Below are positions 21,081-30,991 of a DNA stretch of 46,451 nt, piece after piece; position 1 is the stretch's first letter, and each line of letters opens with the position of its first letter. The stretch comes from JAFARZ01 sp035651595 (lineage in GTDB: Bacteria > Actinomycetota > Actinomycetes > Streptosporangiales > Streptosporangiaceae). The notes under the pieces were generated by a model. The model was not told the DNA's origin. It saw only the letters and a program-made list of their open reading frames with translations, and searched no databases. The DNA lies in assembly GCA_035651595.1 (NCBI GenBank), contig DASRFJ010000367.1, forward strand, positions 1 through 46,451, written 5' to 3'. Both the position numbers and the translations under genes were made by a program.

Positions 21081-21109
21081 TCGATGAGCCCAACCTCGAT
21101 GAGCCCAAC
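21081..21109 (+). repeat. Direct repeat in the znuA leader
   Basis: TCGATGAGCCCAAC occurs twice, at 21081-21094 and 21096-21109, with a 15-bp period, directly before the AAGGAG ribosome-binding site of znuA. Each copy contains an ATG. The first (21084) opens a frame beginning MSPTSMSPTKESD that overlaps znuA out of frame. It might be a leader ORF or only a local duplication. Confidence 0.6.
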
Positions 21110-21120
21110 GAAGGAGTCCG

Positions 21121-22080
21121 ATGCTCATGCGGTGGCAGGCGGCGCGGATCGCGGGCGCGGTTGTCCTGGCCGCGGCCGTGGCCGCGGCAACGACGGCGTG
21201 CTCCGCGGCGGCGATCGACCCGCCGGGCGAGGCTTCCGGCTCGTCGTCGGCGGGGGCGATCGTCGCCATCGGCGCGGAAAACCAGTACGCGGACGTGATC
21301 GGCCAGGTCGGCGGCAGGTACGTCAACGCGACCGCGATCATGAGCAACCCGAACAACGACCCGCACACGTTCGAGGCCAGCCCGCGGGTAGCCCAGGAGG
21401 TCGGCGGGGCTCAGCTCGTCGTGCAGAACGGGCTCGGCTACGACGGCTTCATGAACACGATCGAGAACGCGGCCCCGAGCGGCAGCCGCAAGGTCATCGA
21501 CGTGCAGCGGCTGCTCGGCCTGCCGGACAGCACGCCCAACCCGCACCTGTGGTACAAGCCGGGCACGATGGCCGCGGTCGCGACCGCGATCGCCGCCGAC
21601 CTGACCGCGATCGAGCCCGCGCACGGCGCCTACTTCAAGACCAACGCCGCGGCGTTCGCCGGCAAGCTCGCGGCCTGGACCGACGCCCTTTCCGCCTTTA
21701 AGACGAAATATCCGGAAACGGCGGTCGCCACCACCGAGCCCGTCGCGGACTACATGCTCCAAGCGGCCGGGACGGTCAACCTGACCCCGTGGTCCTTCCA
21801 GGCCGCCATCATGAACGGCAACGACCCGTCCCCCCAGGATCTCGCGATCGTGCAGCGCCTGTTCACCGGCCGCAAGGTCAAGGCGTTCCTGTACAACCAG
21901 CAGGTCACCGACAGCCTGACCGAGTCGTTCATCACGCTCGCGCACCAGAACGGCATCCCCGTCGTAGGCGTCTACGAGACGATGCCCACGCCAGGCTACG
22001 ACTACCAGTCCTGGATGCTGGCGGAGGTCACCGCGCTCACCAACGCGGTCGCGACCAAGAAATCGACGGAGCACCTGTGA
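21121..22080 (+). CDS. znuA: Metal (zinc) ABC transporter substrate-binding lipoprotein
   Basis: This 319-residue cluster A-I binding protein starts at ATG 21121 behind AAGGAG. The signal peptide ends in a lipobox (ATTACS), so it is a lipoprotein outside the membrane. Metal-ligand regions are NDPHTFEAS (His), TPNPHLWY (His), TTEPVADYML (Glu) and VYETMPTPGYDYQSWM (Glu/Asp). E. coli-type ZnuA uses His at the third position and a His-rich loop; here neither is present. The ligand set resembles manganese-type binding proteins, but the Zur box upstream points to zinc. It forms a four-gene operon with one ATPase and two permeases by stop-start overlaps. Confidence 0.88.
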   Translation: MLMRWQAARIAGAVVLAAAVAAATTACSAAAIDPPGEASGSSSAGAIVAIGAENQYADVIGQVGGRYVNATAIMSNPNNDPHTFEASPRVAQEVGGAQLVVQNGLGYDGFMNTIENAAPSGSRKVIDVQRLLGLPDSTPNPHLWYKPGTMAAVATAIAADLTAIEPAHGAYFKTNAAAFAGKLAAWTDALSAFKTKYPETAVATTEPVADYMLQAAGTVNLTPWSFQAAIMNGNDPSPQDLAIVQRLFTGRKVKAFLYNQQVTDSLTESFITLAHQNGIPVVGVYETMPTPGYDYQSWMLAEVTALTNAVATKKSTEHL

Positions 22081-22844
22081 TTCTCAATCTCCATGACGTC
22101 AGCGTCCGGCTTGGCGGCCGCGCGATCCTCGACGACGTGTCGCTGACTATCGGACCGGGCGAGTTCACCGGCCTGATCGGGCCGAACGGCGCGGGCAAGA
22201 CCACCCTGCTCCGCGTCATCCTCGGCCTCCAGCCAACGACGTCGGGCAGCCGAGCACTCCGCGCAGCCGTCGGCTACGTCCCGCAGAAGCTGCTGATCGA
22301 GCCGGACATGCCGCTGCGAGTCAGGGATGTGGTCTCGCTCGGCATCGACGGCCACAAGCTCGGCCTCAGCTTCCCGTCCAAGGACCGCAGGCGCAGGGTC
22401 GACGACATGCTGGCAGCGGTCGGCGCGAGCGGCTACGCGAACGCGCGGGTCGGCGAGCTGTCCGGCGGCGAGCAGCAGCGGGTGATGATCGCGCACGCGC
22501 TGATCAGCCGCCCGGAGCTGCTGCTGCTCGACGAACCGCTCGCCAACCTGGACATCTCCAGTGCGCAAGCGATTGTCGCGCTTCTCGCCGAACTCTCCCG
22601 CGAACAGGGCATCGCGGTGCTGCTGTCCGCGCACGACATGAACCCGCTGCTGCCGGTCATGGACCGCATCGTGTACGTCGCCGGCGGCCGGGTGGCGGCG
22701 GGCGCACCGGACGAGGTGGTCCAGTCTGACGTGCTCGGCAAGCTGTACGGCCACCACGTGGACGTGATCCACGTGCACAACCGGGTCCTGGTGGTGGCCG
22801 GTGCCGACGAGCTGGTGACCCCCGGTGCATTACCTGTTCGCTAG
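22077..22844 (+). CDS. znuC: Metal ABC transporter ATP-binding protein
   Basis: The start is GTG 22077 (GTGA overlap with znuA), giving 255 residues. All ABC ATPase motifs are present: Walker A GPNGAGKTTLLR, Q-loop region GYVPQKLL, signature LSGGEQQRVMIA, Walker B ELLLLDEPLANLD and the H-loop VLLSAHDMNPLLP. The C terminus includes a His-containing stretch (YGHHVDVIHVHN) that could bind metal. It energises the two downstream permeases and overlaps the first of them by 20 bp. In a Zur-controlled operon the substrate is most likely zinc. Confidence 0.92.
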   Translation: MILNLHDVSVRLGGRAILDDVSLTIGPGEFTGLIGPNGAGKTTLLRVILGLQPTTSGSRALRAAVGYVPQKLLIEPDMPLRVRDVVSLGIDGHKLGLSFPSKDRRRRVDDMLAAVGASGYANARVGELSGGEQQRVMIAHALISRPELLLLDEPLANLDISSAQAIVALLAELSREQGIAVLLSAHDMNPLLPVMDRIVYVAGGRVAAGAPDEVVQSDVLGKLYGHHVDVIHVHNRVLVVAGADELVTPGALPVR

Positions 22845-23703
22845 CGGGTTCTTCGGCAACCCGCCGGTGCGCACCGCGCTGCTGGTCGGCACCGTGATCG
22901 CGATCACCTCGGCGGTGACCGGCGTGTTCACGGTGACCAGGGGCCAGTCGTTCGCCGGCCATTCGCTCGCCGACATCGCTACGACCGGCGGCTCCGGCGC
23001 ATTCCTCGTGGGCCTGAACCAGTTCTGGGGTTACCTGGCGTTCGGCGTCGGCGCCGCCCTGTTCATGGAGCTGATCGGCGTGCAGCGGCGCCGCGGCCGG
23101 GACGTGGCCACCGGCGTGGTGCTCGGCGGCGGCCTCGGTCTCGCCGCGCTGTTCCTGTACCTGGGCACCCAGCGGACGTCCACCGGCGGTGCCTCGTTCA
23201 CGATCCTGTTCGGGTCGATCTTCGTGCTGACCTCGTCCACGGTGCCGTACCTGATCGTGTCCGCCGTGCTCGCGCTCGGCATCGTGGTCACGCTCGCCCG
23301 GGTGCTGCTGCTCAGCTCGCTCAGCCCAGATATCGCCGCCGCCCGCGGCGTGCCGGTCCGCCTGACCGGCGCGGTCTACCTGGTCGCGCTGGCCATCTCC
23401 GTCGCGCTGTCCGCGGTGATCATCGGTGCCGTGCTGAGCACCGCGCTGCTGATCGGCCCGGCGGCCACCGCCCTGCGCCTCACCACGGGACCGGTCAGGT
23501 CGATGTTCACCGCCGCCGCGATCGGCGTGGCCGCCACCTGGGTCGGCGTGTGGCTCGCCTACGACAGCTACACCTGGCCGCCGGCCGGGCACGGCTGGCC
23601 GGTCAGCTTCTTCGTCGTGGCGCTCGTCGTCGGCGGCTACCTGGTGACCTTCTTCCGCCGCGACCGTCACGGCCGCCGGGAGCCCCAGTGTTCACCGGCC
23701 TGA
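22825..23703 (+). CDS. znuB: Metal ABC transporter permease, first subunit
   Basis: The 292-residue protein starts at GTG 22825 inside the end of the ATPase gene. It has eight or so membrane helices and the ABC-3 family features TRGQSFAGHSLADIATTGG near the N terminus, SSLSPDIAAARGVPV (coupling loop facing the ATPase) and VIIGAVLSTALLIGPAATA. A basic cytosolic tail ends it. The next gene encodes a second, divergent ABC-3 permease, so the transporter is probably a heterodimer. E. coli ZnuB is a homodimer by contrast. Confidence 0.88.
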   Translation: MHYLFASGFFGNPPVRTALLVGTVIAITSAVTGVFTVTRGQSFAGHSLADIATTGGSGAFLVGLNQFWGYLAFGVGAALFMELIGVQRRRGRDVATGVVLGGGLGLAALFLYLGTQRTSTGGASFTILFGSIFVLTSSTVPYLIVSAVLALGIVVTLARVLLLSSLSPDIAAARGVPVRLTGAVYLVALAISVALSAVIIGAVLSTALLIGPAATALRLTTGPVRSMFTAAAIGVAATWVGVWLAYDSYTWPPAGHGWPVSFFVVALVVGGYLVTFFRRDRHGRREPQCSPA

Positions 23704-24491
23704 TGCTCAACACCTGGATCGCCGCGACGGCGGTCGCGGTGATCGCGGGCGTGATGGGGTTCTTCGCGGTGCTGCGCGGCTCGACGTTCGCCGCGCACGC
23801 GATCCCGAACGGCGCGTTCGCCGGCGCGGCCGGGGCCACCCTGCTCGGCCTGAACCCGTTCGCCGGGCTGGCCGTCTTCTCGCTGGCCGGCGCCGCCGGC
23901 ATCGCCGCACTGAGCCGCCGCGCCCGGCACGACGTGGCGACCGCGCTCACGTTCGTGCTGATGCTCGGCATCGGCGCGCTGTTCGTCAGCTGGTCCACCG
24001 AGTATGCCCAGGAGGCGTACGCGCTGCTGTTCGGCGAGGTGTTCGGCGTCAGCTCCGGGGACGTGGTGCCGATCGTCGCGCTCGGCGTCGTGTCGGTCGC
24101 GCTGATCTTGGTGTTGTTCAGGCCGCTGCTGCTGACCTCGGCGATGCCGGAGGTGGCCGCCGCCCGCGGCCTCCCGCCGGAGCGCATGGAGCTCGCGTTC
24201 CTGCTGGTCATGGCCCTGGCCACGGCGATGACCGTGCCGGTCGTCGGCGCGCTGCTGATGTTCAGCCTGATGATCGGCCCGGCCGCCGCGGCGCGCACGC
24301 TCACCGCCAGCCCGGTGCGCGCGCTCGCCCTTTCGGTGAGCCTGGCGCTGGTCGCCGTGTGGCTGGGCATCGTGCTGTCCTACCGCACGAACTGGCCGCT
24401 GGGCTTCTTTGTCGGGGTAACCGGCGCCGCATACTACCTGCTGGCCCTTTTCCTCAGAACGACATATCTTTCTCCCCGCCGAGCCCGCTGA
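23688..24491 (+). CDS. Metal ABC transporter permease, second subunit
   Basis: GTG 23688 has GGGAG just upstream. ATG 23703, which overlaps the stop of the previous gene (TGATG), is an alternative. The 267-residue product is again an ABC-3 permease, with LRGSTFAAHAIPNGAFAGAAG, the coupling loop SAMPEVAAARGLPPERM and the conserved MIGPAAAARTL segment. Sequence identity to the first permease is limited to these motifs, which suggests an old duplication with specialised halves. It is the last gene of the znu operon. The next gene follows 23 bp later but is unrelated. Confidence 0.88.
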   Translation: MFTGLMLNTWIAATAVAVIAGVMGFFAVLRGSTFAAHAIPNGAFAGAAGATLLGLNPFAGLAVFSLAGAAGIAALSRRARHDVATALTFVLMLGIGALFVSWSTEYAQEAYALLFGEVFGVSSGDVVPIVALGVVSVALILVLFRPLLLTSAMPEVAAARGLPPERMELAFLLVMALATAMTVPVVGALLMFSLMIGPAAAARTLTASPVRALALSVSLALVAVWLGIVLSYRTNWPLGFFVGVTGAAYYLLALFLRTTYLSPRRAR

Positions 24492-24514
24492 TTCGCCCCG
24501 GATAGGGTCGAAGC

Positions 24515-26548
<2,034 letters not shown>

Positions 26549-26610
26549 GAAGCGGCTAACCTTTTGCCCGGCCGATGGACGTTTGGCGACGTATGGGGCA
26601 TTGTGGGTGA

Positions 26611-27921
26611 GTGCGTCTGTTCGGGGAGGAGTTCCGGGGCCGGCGAATAGTGCCCGTCGCGATCACCACGCTGGTGGTCGCGGGCACCGTGGTTGGCGCG
26701 ATCGTGGCCGCCGCGGGCGGCGCGGGGCCAGGGGTTTCCGGACTGGCGGTAGGCCAGACCGCCCCGTCGATCCCGGCCACGCCGGGGCACGGGCGTGAGG
26801 ACGCGCCGGTGGTGCCGCTGCTCGGCCTGCCGCGCAGCGCCCCGCTCAGCGTGCCGGTGGCCCGGCATATCCCGGACGCCAAGGACACGGCCGCCACCCA
26901 GCCGCCGCGGGTGGCCCCGATGGGCACCCTACGGCAGGCTGACCTGCTGATCGTGGCGCCGTTCTCGCTCTCCAGCGGGCTGCTGACTCAGGTTTCCCGG
27001 CAGGCCGACGTGACCAGCGCCGAGCCGCTTGAAGCCGCCCGGGTGAAGGTCAACGGCGAGTTCGCCGCCGTCCTCGGCGTCAACCCCTCCACGTTCCGCG
27101 ACTACGCGGCCAAGTCCGCGGCCAGTTCTGACCGCTTCTGGCAGGGCGTGGCGGGAGGCGGGATGGCGGTGTCCTTCAGCATGGGGACGCTGGACAAACT
27201 GCCGCTCGGCGGGACCGTGAACGTCGCGGGCAGCCAGCCGGAACGGCTGCCGGTGATCGCGTTCGGCACCGTCGGCATCCCCGGGGTCGACGCCGTCGTA
27301 TCGGACTCGGTGGCGAAGTCGCTGGGCATGCCGGCCGCGAACGCGATGGTGGTCAGTGCGCCACCCGAGGCCGTGGCCGGGCTGGTCACCAAGCTGCGCA
27401 AACTGGTGCCGCACGGAGCGGCGGTGGAGCCGCTGGTGACCTGGGTCGTCACCAGGACCGGCGGCGCGGTGGCACAGGTGGGTTCGGCGACGGGCGGGCA
27501 GTACCTCAGCTCGGCGCAGCTGACCACCATCCTCCAGGCCGCGCTCAGCCGCCGCGGCATGCCGTACGTCTGGGGCGCCGCCGGGCCGCGCGCGTTCGAC
27601 TGCTCAGGCCTGGTGGAGTGGGCCTTCGCACAGGCAGGCCTCAGCATGCCCCGGGTGGCCGCGGACCAGGCGCTGACCGGTCCGCTCGTCCCGCCGGCCG
27701 ACCTGGAGCCCGGCGACCTGCTGTTCTATCGCACTGACCCGACCGACCCCGGTTACGTCTCGCACGTGGCGCTCTACCTCGGCAACGGGCAGATGATCCA
27801 GGCGCCGCAGCCGGGCATGAACGTCGAGGTCGTCCCGGTCGCCTTCGGCAGCGAGTTCGCCGGCGCGGTCCGTGTCGACCCGCACGTCGCGACCGCGGAA
27901 GCCACCGGCATCGCCGGTTAA
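26611..27921 (+). CDS. Secreted or membrane-anchored NlpC/P60 peptidoglycan hydrolase
   Basis: The protein has 436 residues from GTG 26611. A hydrophobic anchor or signal segment (VPVAITTLVVAGTVVGAIVA) lies near residues 14-33, then a Pro/Gly-rich stretch. A middle domain of unknown type (about 100-290) follows. The C-terminal NlpC/P60 domain starts at about 305: GMPYVWGAAGPRAFDCSGLVEWAFA holds the catalytic Cys (DCSG), and YVSHVALYLGNGQMIQAP holds the catalytic His. Such enzymes cleave peptide stems of peptidoglycan during growth or division. The third polar residue of the triad is not obvious. It is probably monocistronic. Confidence 0.85.
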   Translation: MRLFGEEFRGRRIVPVAITTLVVAGTVVGAIVAAAGGAGPGVSGLAVGQTAPSIPATPGHGREDAPVVPLLGLPRSAPLSVPVARHIPDAKDTAATQPPRVAPMGTLRQADLLIVAPFSLSSGLLTQVSRQADVTSAEPLEAARVKVNGEFAAVLGVNPSTFRDYAAKSAASSDRFWQGVAGGGMAVSFSMGTLDKLPLGGTVNVAGSQPERLPVIAFGTVGIPGVDAVVSDSVAKSLGMPAANAMVVSAPPEAVAGLVTKLRKLVPHGAAVEPLVTWVVTRTGGAVAQVGSATGGQYLSSAQLTTILQAALSRRGMPYVWGAAGPRAFDCSGLVEWAFAQAGLSMPRVAADQALTGPLVPPADLEPGDLLFYRTDPTDPGYVSHVALYLGNGQMIQAPQPGMNVEVVPVAFGSEFAGAVRVDPHVATAEATGIAG

Positions 27922-28020
27922 GGCCCTTACTCCCGCAGACTGCCTTCACTCGACGGTTGCGCTGTCGCGCGGCAGCTGTTCCTTCGCATGCCCGCACGCG
28001 ATTGACCGCCGCACACTGGC

Positions 28021-28038
28021 ATGTAATCATGATTACAT
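28021..28038. promoter_or_regulatory. Perfect 18-bp palindrome overlapping a start codon, probable auto-operator
   Basis: ATGTAATCA and its exact complement TGATTACAT form an uninterrupted 18-bp palindrome. Its right end contains the first two bases of the ATG of the downstream gene. A TTGACC -35 (28002-28007) lies 16-17 bp before a -10 within the palindrome, so transcription would start at about the ATG (leaderless) and the operator would cover both promoter and start. Such a site fits autorepression by the downstream protein. Confidence 0.75.
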
Positions 28039-28600
28039 GAGTACATCAAAGCAGGACGACGCCAGCGACAGCGAGGCTGAGGCCGGCGGCAGGCAAGCAC
28101 ACGTGCGCGCCTGGTTCACCGGGAGGCTGCCGGGAGACTGGTTTACCGCCGCGGCCGATATCACGCTGGACCGCGAGGAGATCACGATCATCGGGACGCT
28201 GCCCGACCCGGTACAGGACGAGGCCACCGACGCGGAGCGCGCGGCGGCCGCGGAGGGCCGGATCCGGCGGTTCCGCGAGGAGACCAGGAGCCGCCGCATC
28301 GAGATCGCGCGGGAGGCCGAGCACAGGTTCCGGCGCAAGGTGTCCTGGGGCGTCGTCTGCGGCGACGTCACTGAGATGTTCACCACACTGTCGGTGCCGG
28401 TGATGACGCGGCTGCGCCAGCAGGAGCGGCGCGTGCTGGACACACTGGTGGACGCCGGTGTGGCGCGCAGCCGCAGCGACGCGCTTGCCTGGTGCGTCCG
28501 GCTGACCGGAGAGAACGCCGACGAGTGGCTGTCCCGGCTGCGTGCGGCGCTGCGGCAGGTCGAGGAGGTACGGGCGGAGGGGCCCGGCCAGTCAGGCTGA
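28037..28600 (+). CDS. Putative ribbon-helix-helix-like autoregulator
   Basis: This 187-residue protein starts at ATG 28037, which sits in the right end of a perfect palindrome and has no ribosome-binding site, as in leaderless mRNAs. It has an acidic N terminus, a domain of about 45-115 residues (VRAWFTGRLPGDWFTAAADI, charged helix EGRIRRFREETRSRRIEIAREA), and a C-terminal part. That part (VMTRLRQQERRVLDTLVD, AGVARSRSDALAWCVRL) looks like a ribbon-helix-helix or related helical DNA-binding unit. Conserved actinobacterial proteins of this shape are known to me only as hypothetical. Autoregulation through the palindrome is inference from position. Confidence 0.65.
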   Translation: MSTSKQDDASDSEAEAGGRQAHVRAWFTGRLPGDWFTAAADITLDREEITIIGTLPDPVQDEATDAERAAAAEGRIRRFREETRSRRIEIAREAEHRFRRKVSWGVVCGDVTEMFTTLSVPVMTRLRQQERRVLDTLVDAGVARSRSDALAWCVRLTGENADEWLSRLRAALRQVEEVRAEGPGQSG

Positions 28601-28716
28601 GGCCTTGTTGAATCCCCGGTGAAGTTGGCGGGCCGATCGGAAACCCTTGGCCCCGGCTGGCACGTTCCTTGGGTACCGTTGCCATAGATCATGCCGGGGA
28701 CGAGGAAGGCCGCAGC

Positions 28717-29478
28717 GTGGGACTCCGTGATCTGGTCTACCGTCTGTACGAGCACAGGCTGGAAGCTTCGCTGTCCCCGGGAGCCATCCCCCGCCATGTG
28801 GGCGTGATGTGCGACGGAAACAGGCGATGGGCCAGGTCCGCCGGCTTCGACGACGTCAGCAACGGCCACCGCAAGGGCGCGGACAAGATATTCGAGCTGC
28901 TGCACTGGTGCCGGGATGCCGGTGTCGAGGTTGTCACGCTGTGGCTGCTGTCCACCGACAACCTCACCCGGCCGAGCAGCGAGCTCGGACCGCTGCTGAA
29001 GATCATCGAGGACACGGTCCAGGGCCTGGTCGCCGAGGACTGGCACGTGAACCCGGTAGGCGCGCTCGACCTGCTGCCCGGTGAGACCGTCCGGGTGCTC
29101 AAGGACGCGGCCGAAGTCACCGCCCCCAACCCCGGCCTGCTGGTCAACGTGGCGGTCGGGTACGGCGGCAGGCGGGAGATCGCCGACGCGGTGCGCTCGC
29201 TGCTCCAGGATCACGCGACCAGGGGAACGACGATCGAGGAACTCGCCGAGGTGCTGGACGTGGAGCACATCGCCGAGCACCTGTACACCGCCGGGCAGCC
29301 CGACCCTGACCTGGTCATCCGCACGTCCGGAGAGCAGCGGCTCGGCGGGTTCCTGCTCTGGCAGAGCACGCACTCCGAGTTCTACTTCTGTGACGCCTAC
29401 TGGCCGGCCTTCCGCCGGGTGGATTTCCTGCGGGCGCTGCGCTCCTACGCCGCGCGGAACAGGCGTTTCGGAGCCTAG
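28717..29478 (+). CDS. Short-chain cis-prenyltransferase (UppS/Z-FPP synthase family)
   Basis: The frame is open from 28669, but GTG 28717 has AGGAAGG upstream and starts with the conserved GLRDLVYRLYEHRL, giving 253 residues. Family motifs: HVGVMCDGNRRWAR (catalytic Asp, Asn), STDNLTRPSSEL, NVAVGYGGRREI, and VIRTSGEQRLGGFLLWQ followed by SEFYFCDAYWPAF. The DGNRRWAR form and length resemble mycobacterial Rv1086, which makes omega,E,Z-farnesyl diphosphate, rather than the longer decaprenyl synthase. The product chain length cannot be read from the sequence. A PIN-PhoH gene follows, a common actinobacterial order. Confidence 0.88.
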   Translation: MGLRDLVYRLYEHRLEASLSPGAIPRHVGVMCDGNRRWARSAGFDDVSNGHRKGADKIFELLHWCRDAGVEVVTLWLLSTDNLTRPSSELGPLLKIIEDTVQGLVAEDWHVNPVGALDLLPGETVRVLKDAAEVTAPNPGLLVNVAVGYGGRREIADAVRSLLQDHATRGTTIEELAEVLDVEHIAEHLYTAGQPDPDLVIRTSGEQRLGGFLLWQSTHSEFYFCDAYWPAFRRVDFLRALRSYAARNRRFGA

Positions 29479-29686
29479 GTGACCAGCACGTTCACCGCAT
29501 AGTTCCTGCTTAGTCACCACGCGGTGCTTTTGCCGCACCGAGATCGCGGGTACCTTCGGTAGTGGTGGACGGTGTGGAGCCGTCTCCCGGGAGGGCCCTC
29601 GATTCGCGAGCTTCGTGCGCGCAGGACAGGGCCGGTGCGGCCCGTCGAAGGCCAGCCCCGGTCCGTCATCCCGTTGTGGAGTCTGC

Positions 29687-30991
29687 GTGGTCAAATCCAA
29701 GGGTTCCCGCACGTACGTCCTCGACACCAGTGTCTTGCTCGCCGACCCGGCCGCAATCGGCCGCTTCGACGAGCACAGGGTCGTGCTGCCAGTGGTGGTC
29801 ATCACCGAACTTGAAGCCAAACGGCATCATCCGGAGCTGGGCTTTTTCGCCCGGCAGGCGCTGCGCTACCTCGACGACCTGCGCGTCGAGCACGGCAGGC
29901 TGGACACGGAGCTGCCGATCGGCGCCATGGGCGGCACGATCCGGGTCGAGCTGAACCACGCCGATCAGCAGGTGCTGCCGGCCGGGTTCCGGCTCGGGGA
30001 CAACGACTCGCGCATCCTGTCTGTGGCGTGCAGCCTCCAGGCGGAGGGCGACGAGGTCGTGCTGGTCAGCAAGGACCTGCCGCTGCGGGTGAAGGCCGCC
30101 TCGATCGGCCTGGAAGCCCAGGAGTACCGGGCCGAGCTGCCGGTGGACTCCGGCTGGACCGGGATGACCGAGCTGGAGGTGACCAGCCAGGACGTCGAGG
30201 CGCTGTACGAGACCGGCATCCTGGACTGCGAGCAGGCCCGTGACCTGCCGTGCCACACCGGCCTGGTGCTCTCCTCGTCCAACGGCAGCGCGCTGGGCCG
30301 GGTGCGGCCGGACAAGTCCGTGCAGCTGGTCCGCGGCGACCGGGAGGCGTTCGGGCTCCGCGGCCGGAGCGCGGAACAGCGGGTGGCGCTTGACCTGCTG
30401 CTCGACCAGGAGATCGGCATCGTGTCCCTCGGCGGGCGGGCCGGCACCGGCAAGTCCGCGCTCGCCCTGTGCGCCGGGCTCGAGGCAGTGATGGAACGCC
30501 GCCAGCACCGCAAGGTGATCGTGTTCCGCCCGCTGTACGCGGTCGGCGGCCAGGAGCTCGGCTACCTGCCCGGTTCGGAAGCGGACAAGATGAGCCCGTG
30601 GGCGCAGGCCGTCTACGACACCCTGTCGGCGGTCACCAGCCAGGACGTCATCGACGAGGTGCTCGGCCGGGACATGTTCGAGGTGCTCCCGCTGACGCAC
30701 ATCCGCGGCCGGTCGCTGCACGACGCCTTCGTCATCGTGGACGAGGCCCAGTCGCTGGAGCGCGGCGTGCTGCTCACCGTGTTGTCCCGGATCGGCGCGG
30801 GTTCCCGCGTGGTGCTCACCCACGACATCGCCCAGCGCGACAACCTCCGGGTCGGCAGGCACGACGGCGTGATAGCGGTGATCGAGAAGCTCAAGGGCCA
30901 TCCGCTGTTCGCGCACGTCACGCTCGTCCGCTCGGAGCGCTCGCAGATCGCCGCCCTCGTCACCGAAATGCTGGAGGACTCCGGGCTGTAA
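29687..30991 (+). CDS. PIN-PhoH ribonuclease/helicase (PhoH2-type)
   Basis: From GTG 29687 (GGAG upstream) this protein has 434 residues. The N-terminal PIN RNase domain (about 5-140) shows its acidic residues in YVLDTSVLLADP, VVITELEAKRHH, LGDNDSRILSVA and VVLVSKDLPLRVKA. The C-terminal PhoH ATPase has Walker A GRAGTGKSALAL, HIRGRSLHDAFVIVDEAQ (Walker B) and GSRVVLTHDIAQRD. PhoH2 proteins unwind and cleave RNA; in mycobacteria they are tied to an antitoxin gene. No such small antitoxin gene is seen directly upstream here. The 3' end overlaps the convergent AbiEi-like gene by 32 bp. Confidence 0.92.
   Translation: MVKSKGSRTYVLDTSVLLADPAAIGRFDEHRVVLPVVVITELEAKRHHPELGFFARQALRYLDDLRVEHGRLDTELPIGAMGGTIRVELNHADQQVLPAGFRLGDNDSRILSVACSLQAEGDEVVLVSKDLPLRVKAASIGLEAQEYRAELPVDSGWTGMTELEVTSQDVEALYETGILDCEQARDLPCHTGLVLSSSNGSALGRVRPDKSVQLVRGDREAFGLRGRSAEQRVALDLLLDQEIGIVSLGGRAGTGKSALALCAGLEAVMERRQHRKVIVFRPLYAVGGQELGYLPGSEADKMSPWAQAVYDTLSAVTSQDVIDEVLGRDMFEVLPLTHIRGRSLHDAFVIVDEAQSLERGVLLTVLSRIGAGSRVVLTHDIAQRDNLRVGRHDGVIAVIEKLKGHPLFAHVTLVRSERSQIAALVTEMLEDSGL

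Noticed and set aside
29479..29686. Possible regulatory RNA between the prenyltransferase and phoH genes
   Set aside because: Short GGTGA/TCACC and GGTGC/GCACC arms are present but do not build a recognisable conserved fold; such pairs are expected in GC-rich DNA.
28033..29820. Long minus-strand frame across three genes
   Set aside because: It runs antisense through the autoregulator and prenyltransferase genes, which have clear motifs and starts; composition is typical of a shadow frame.
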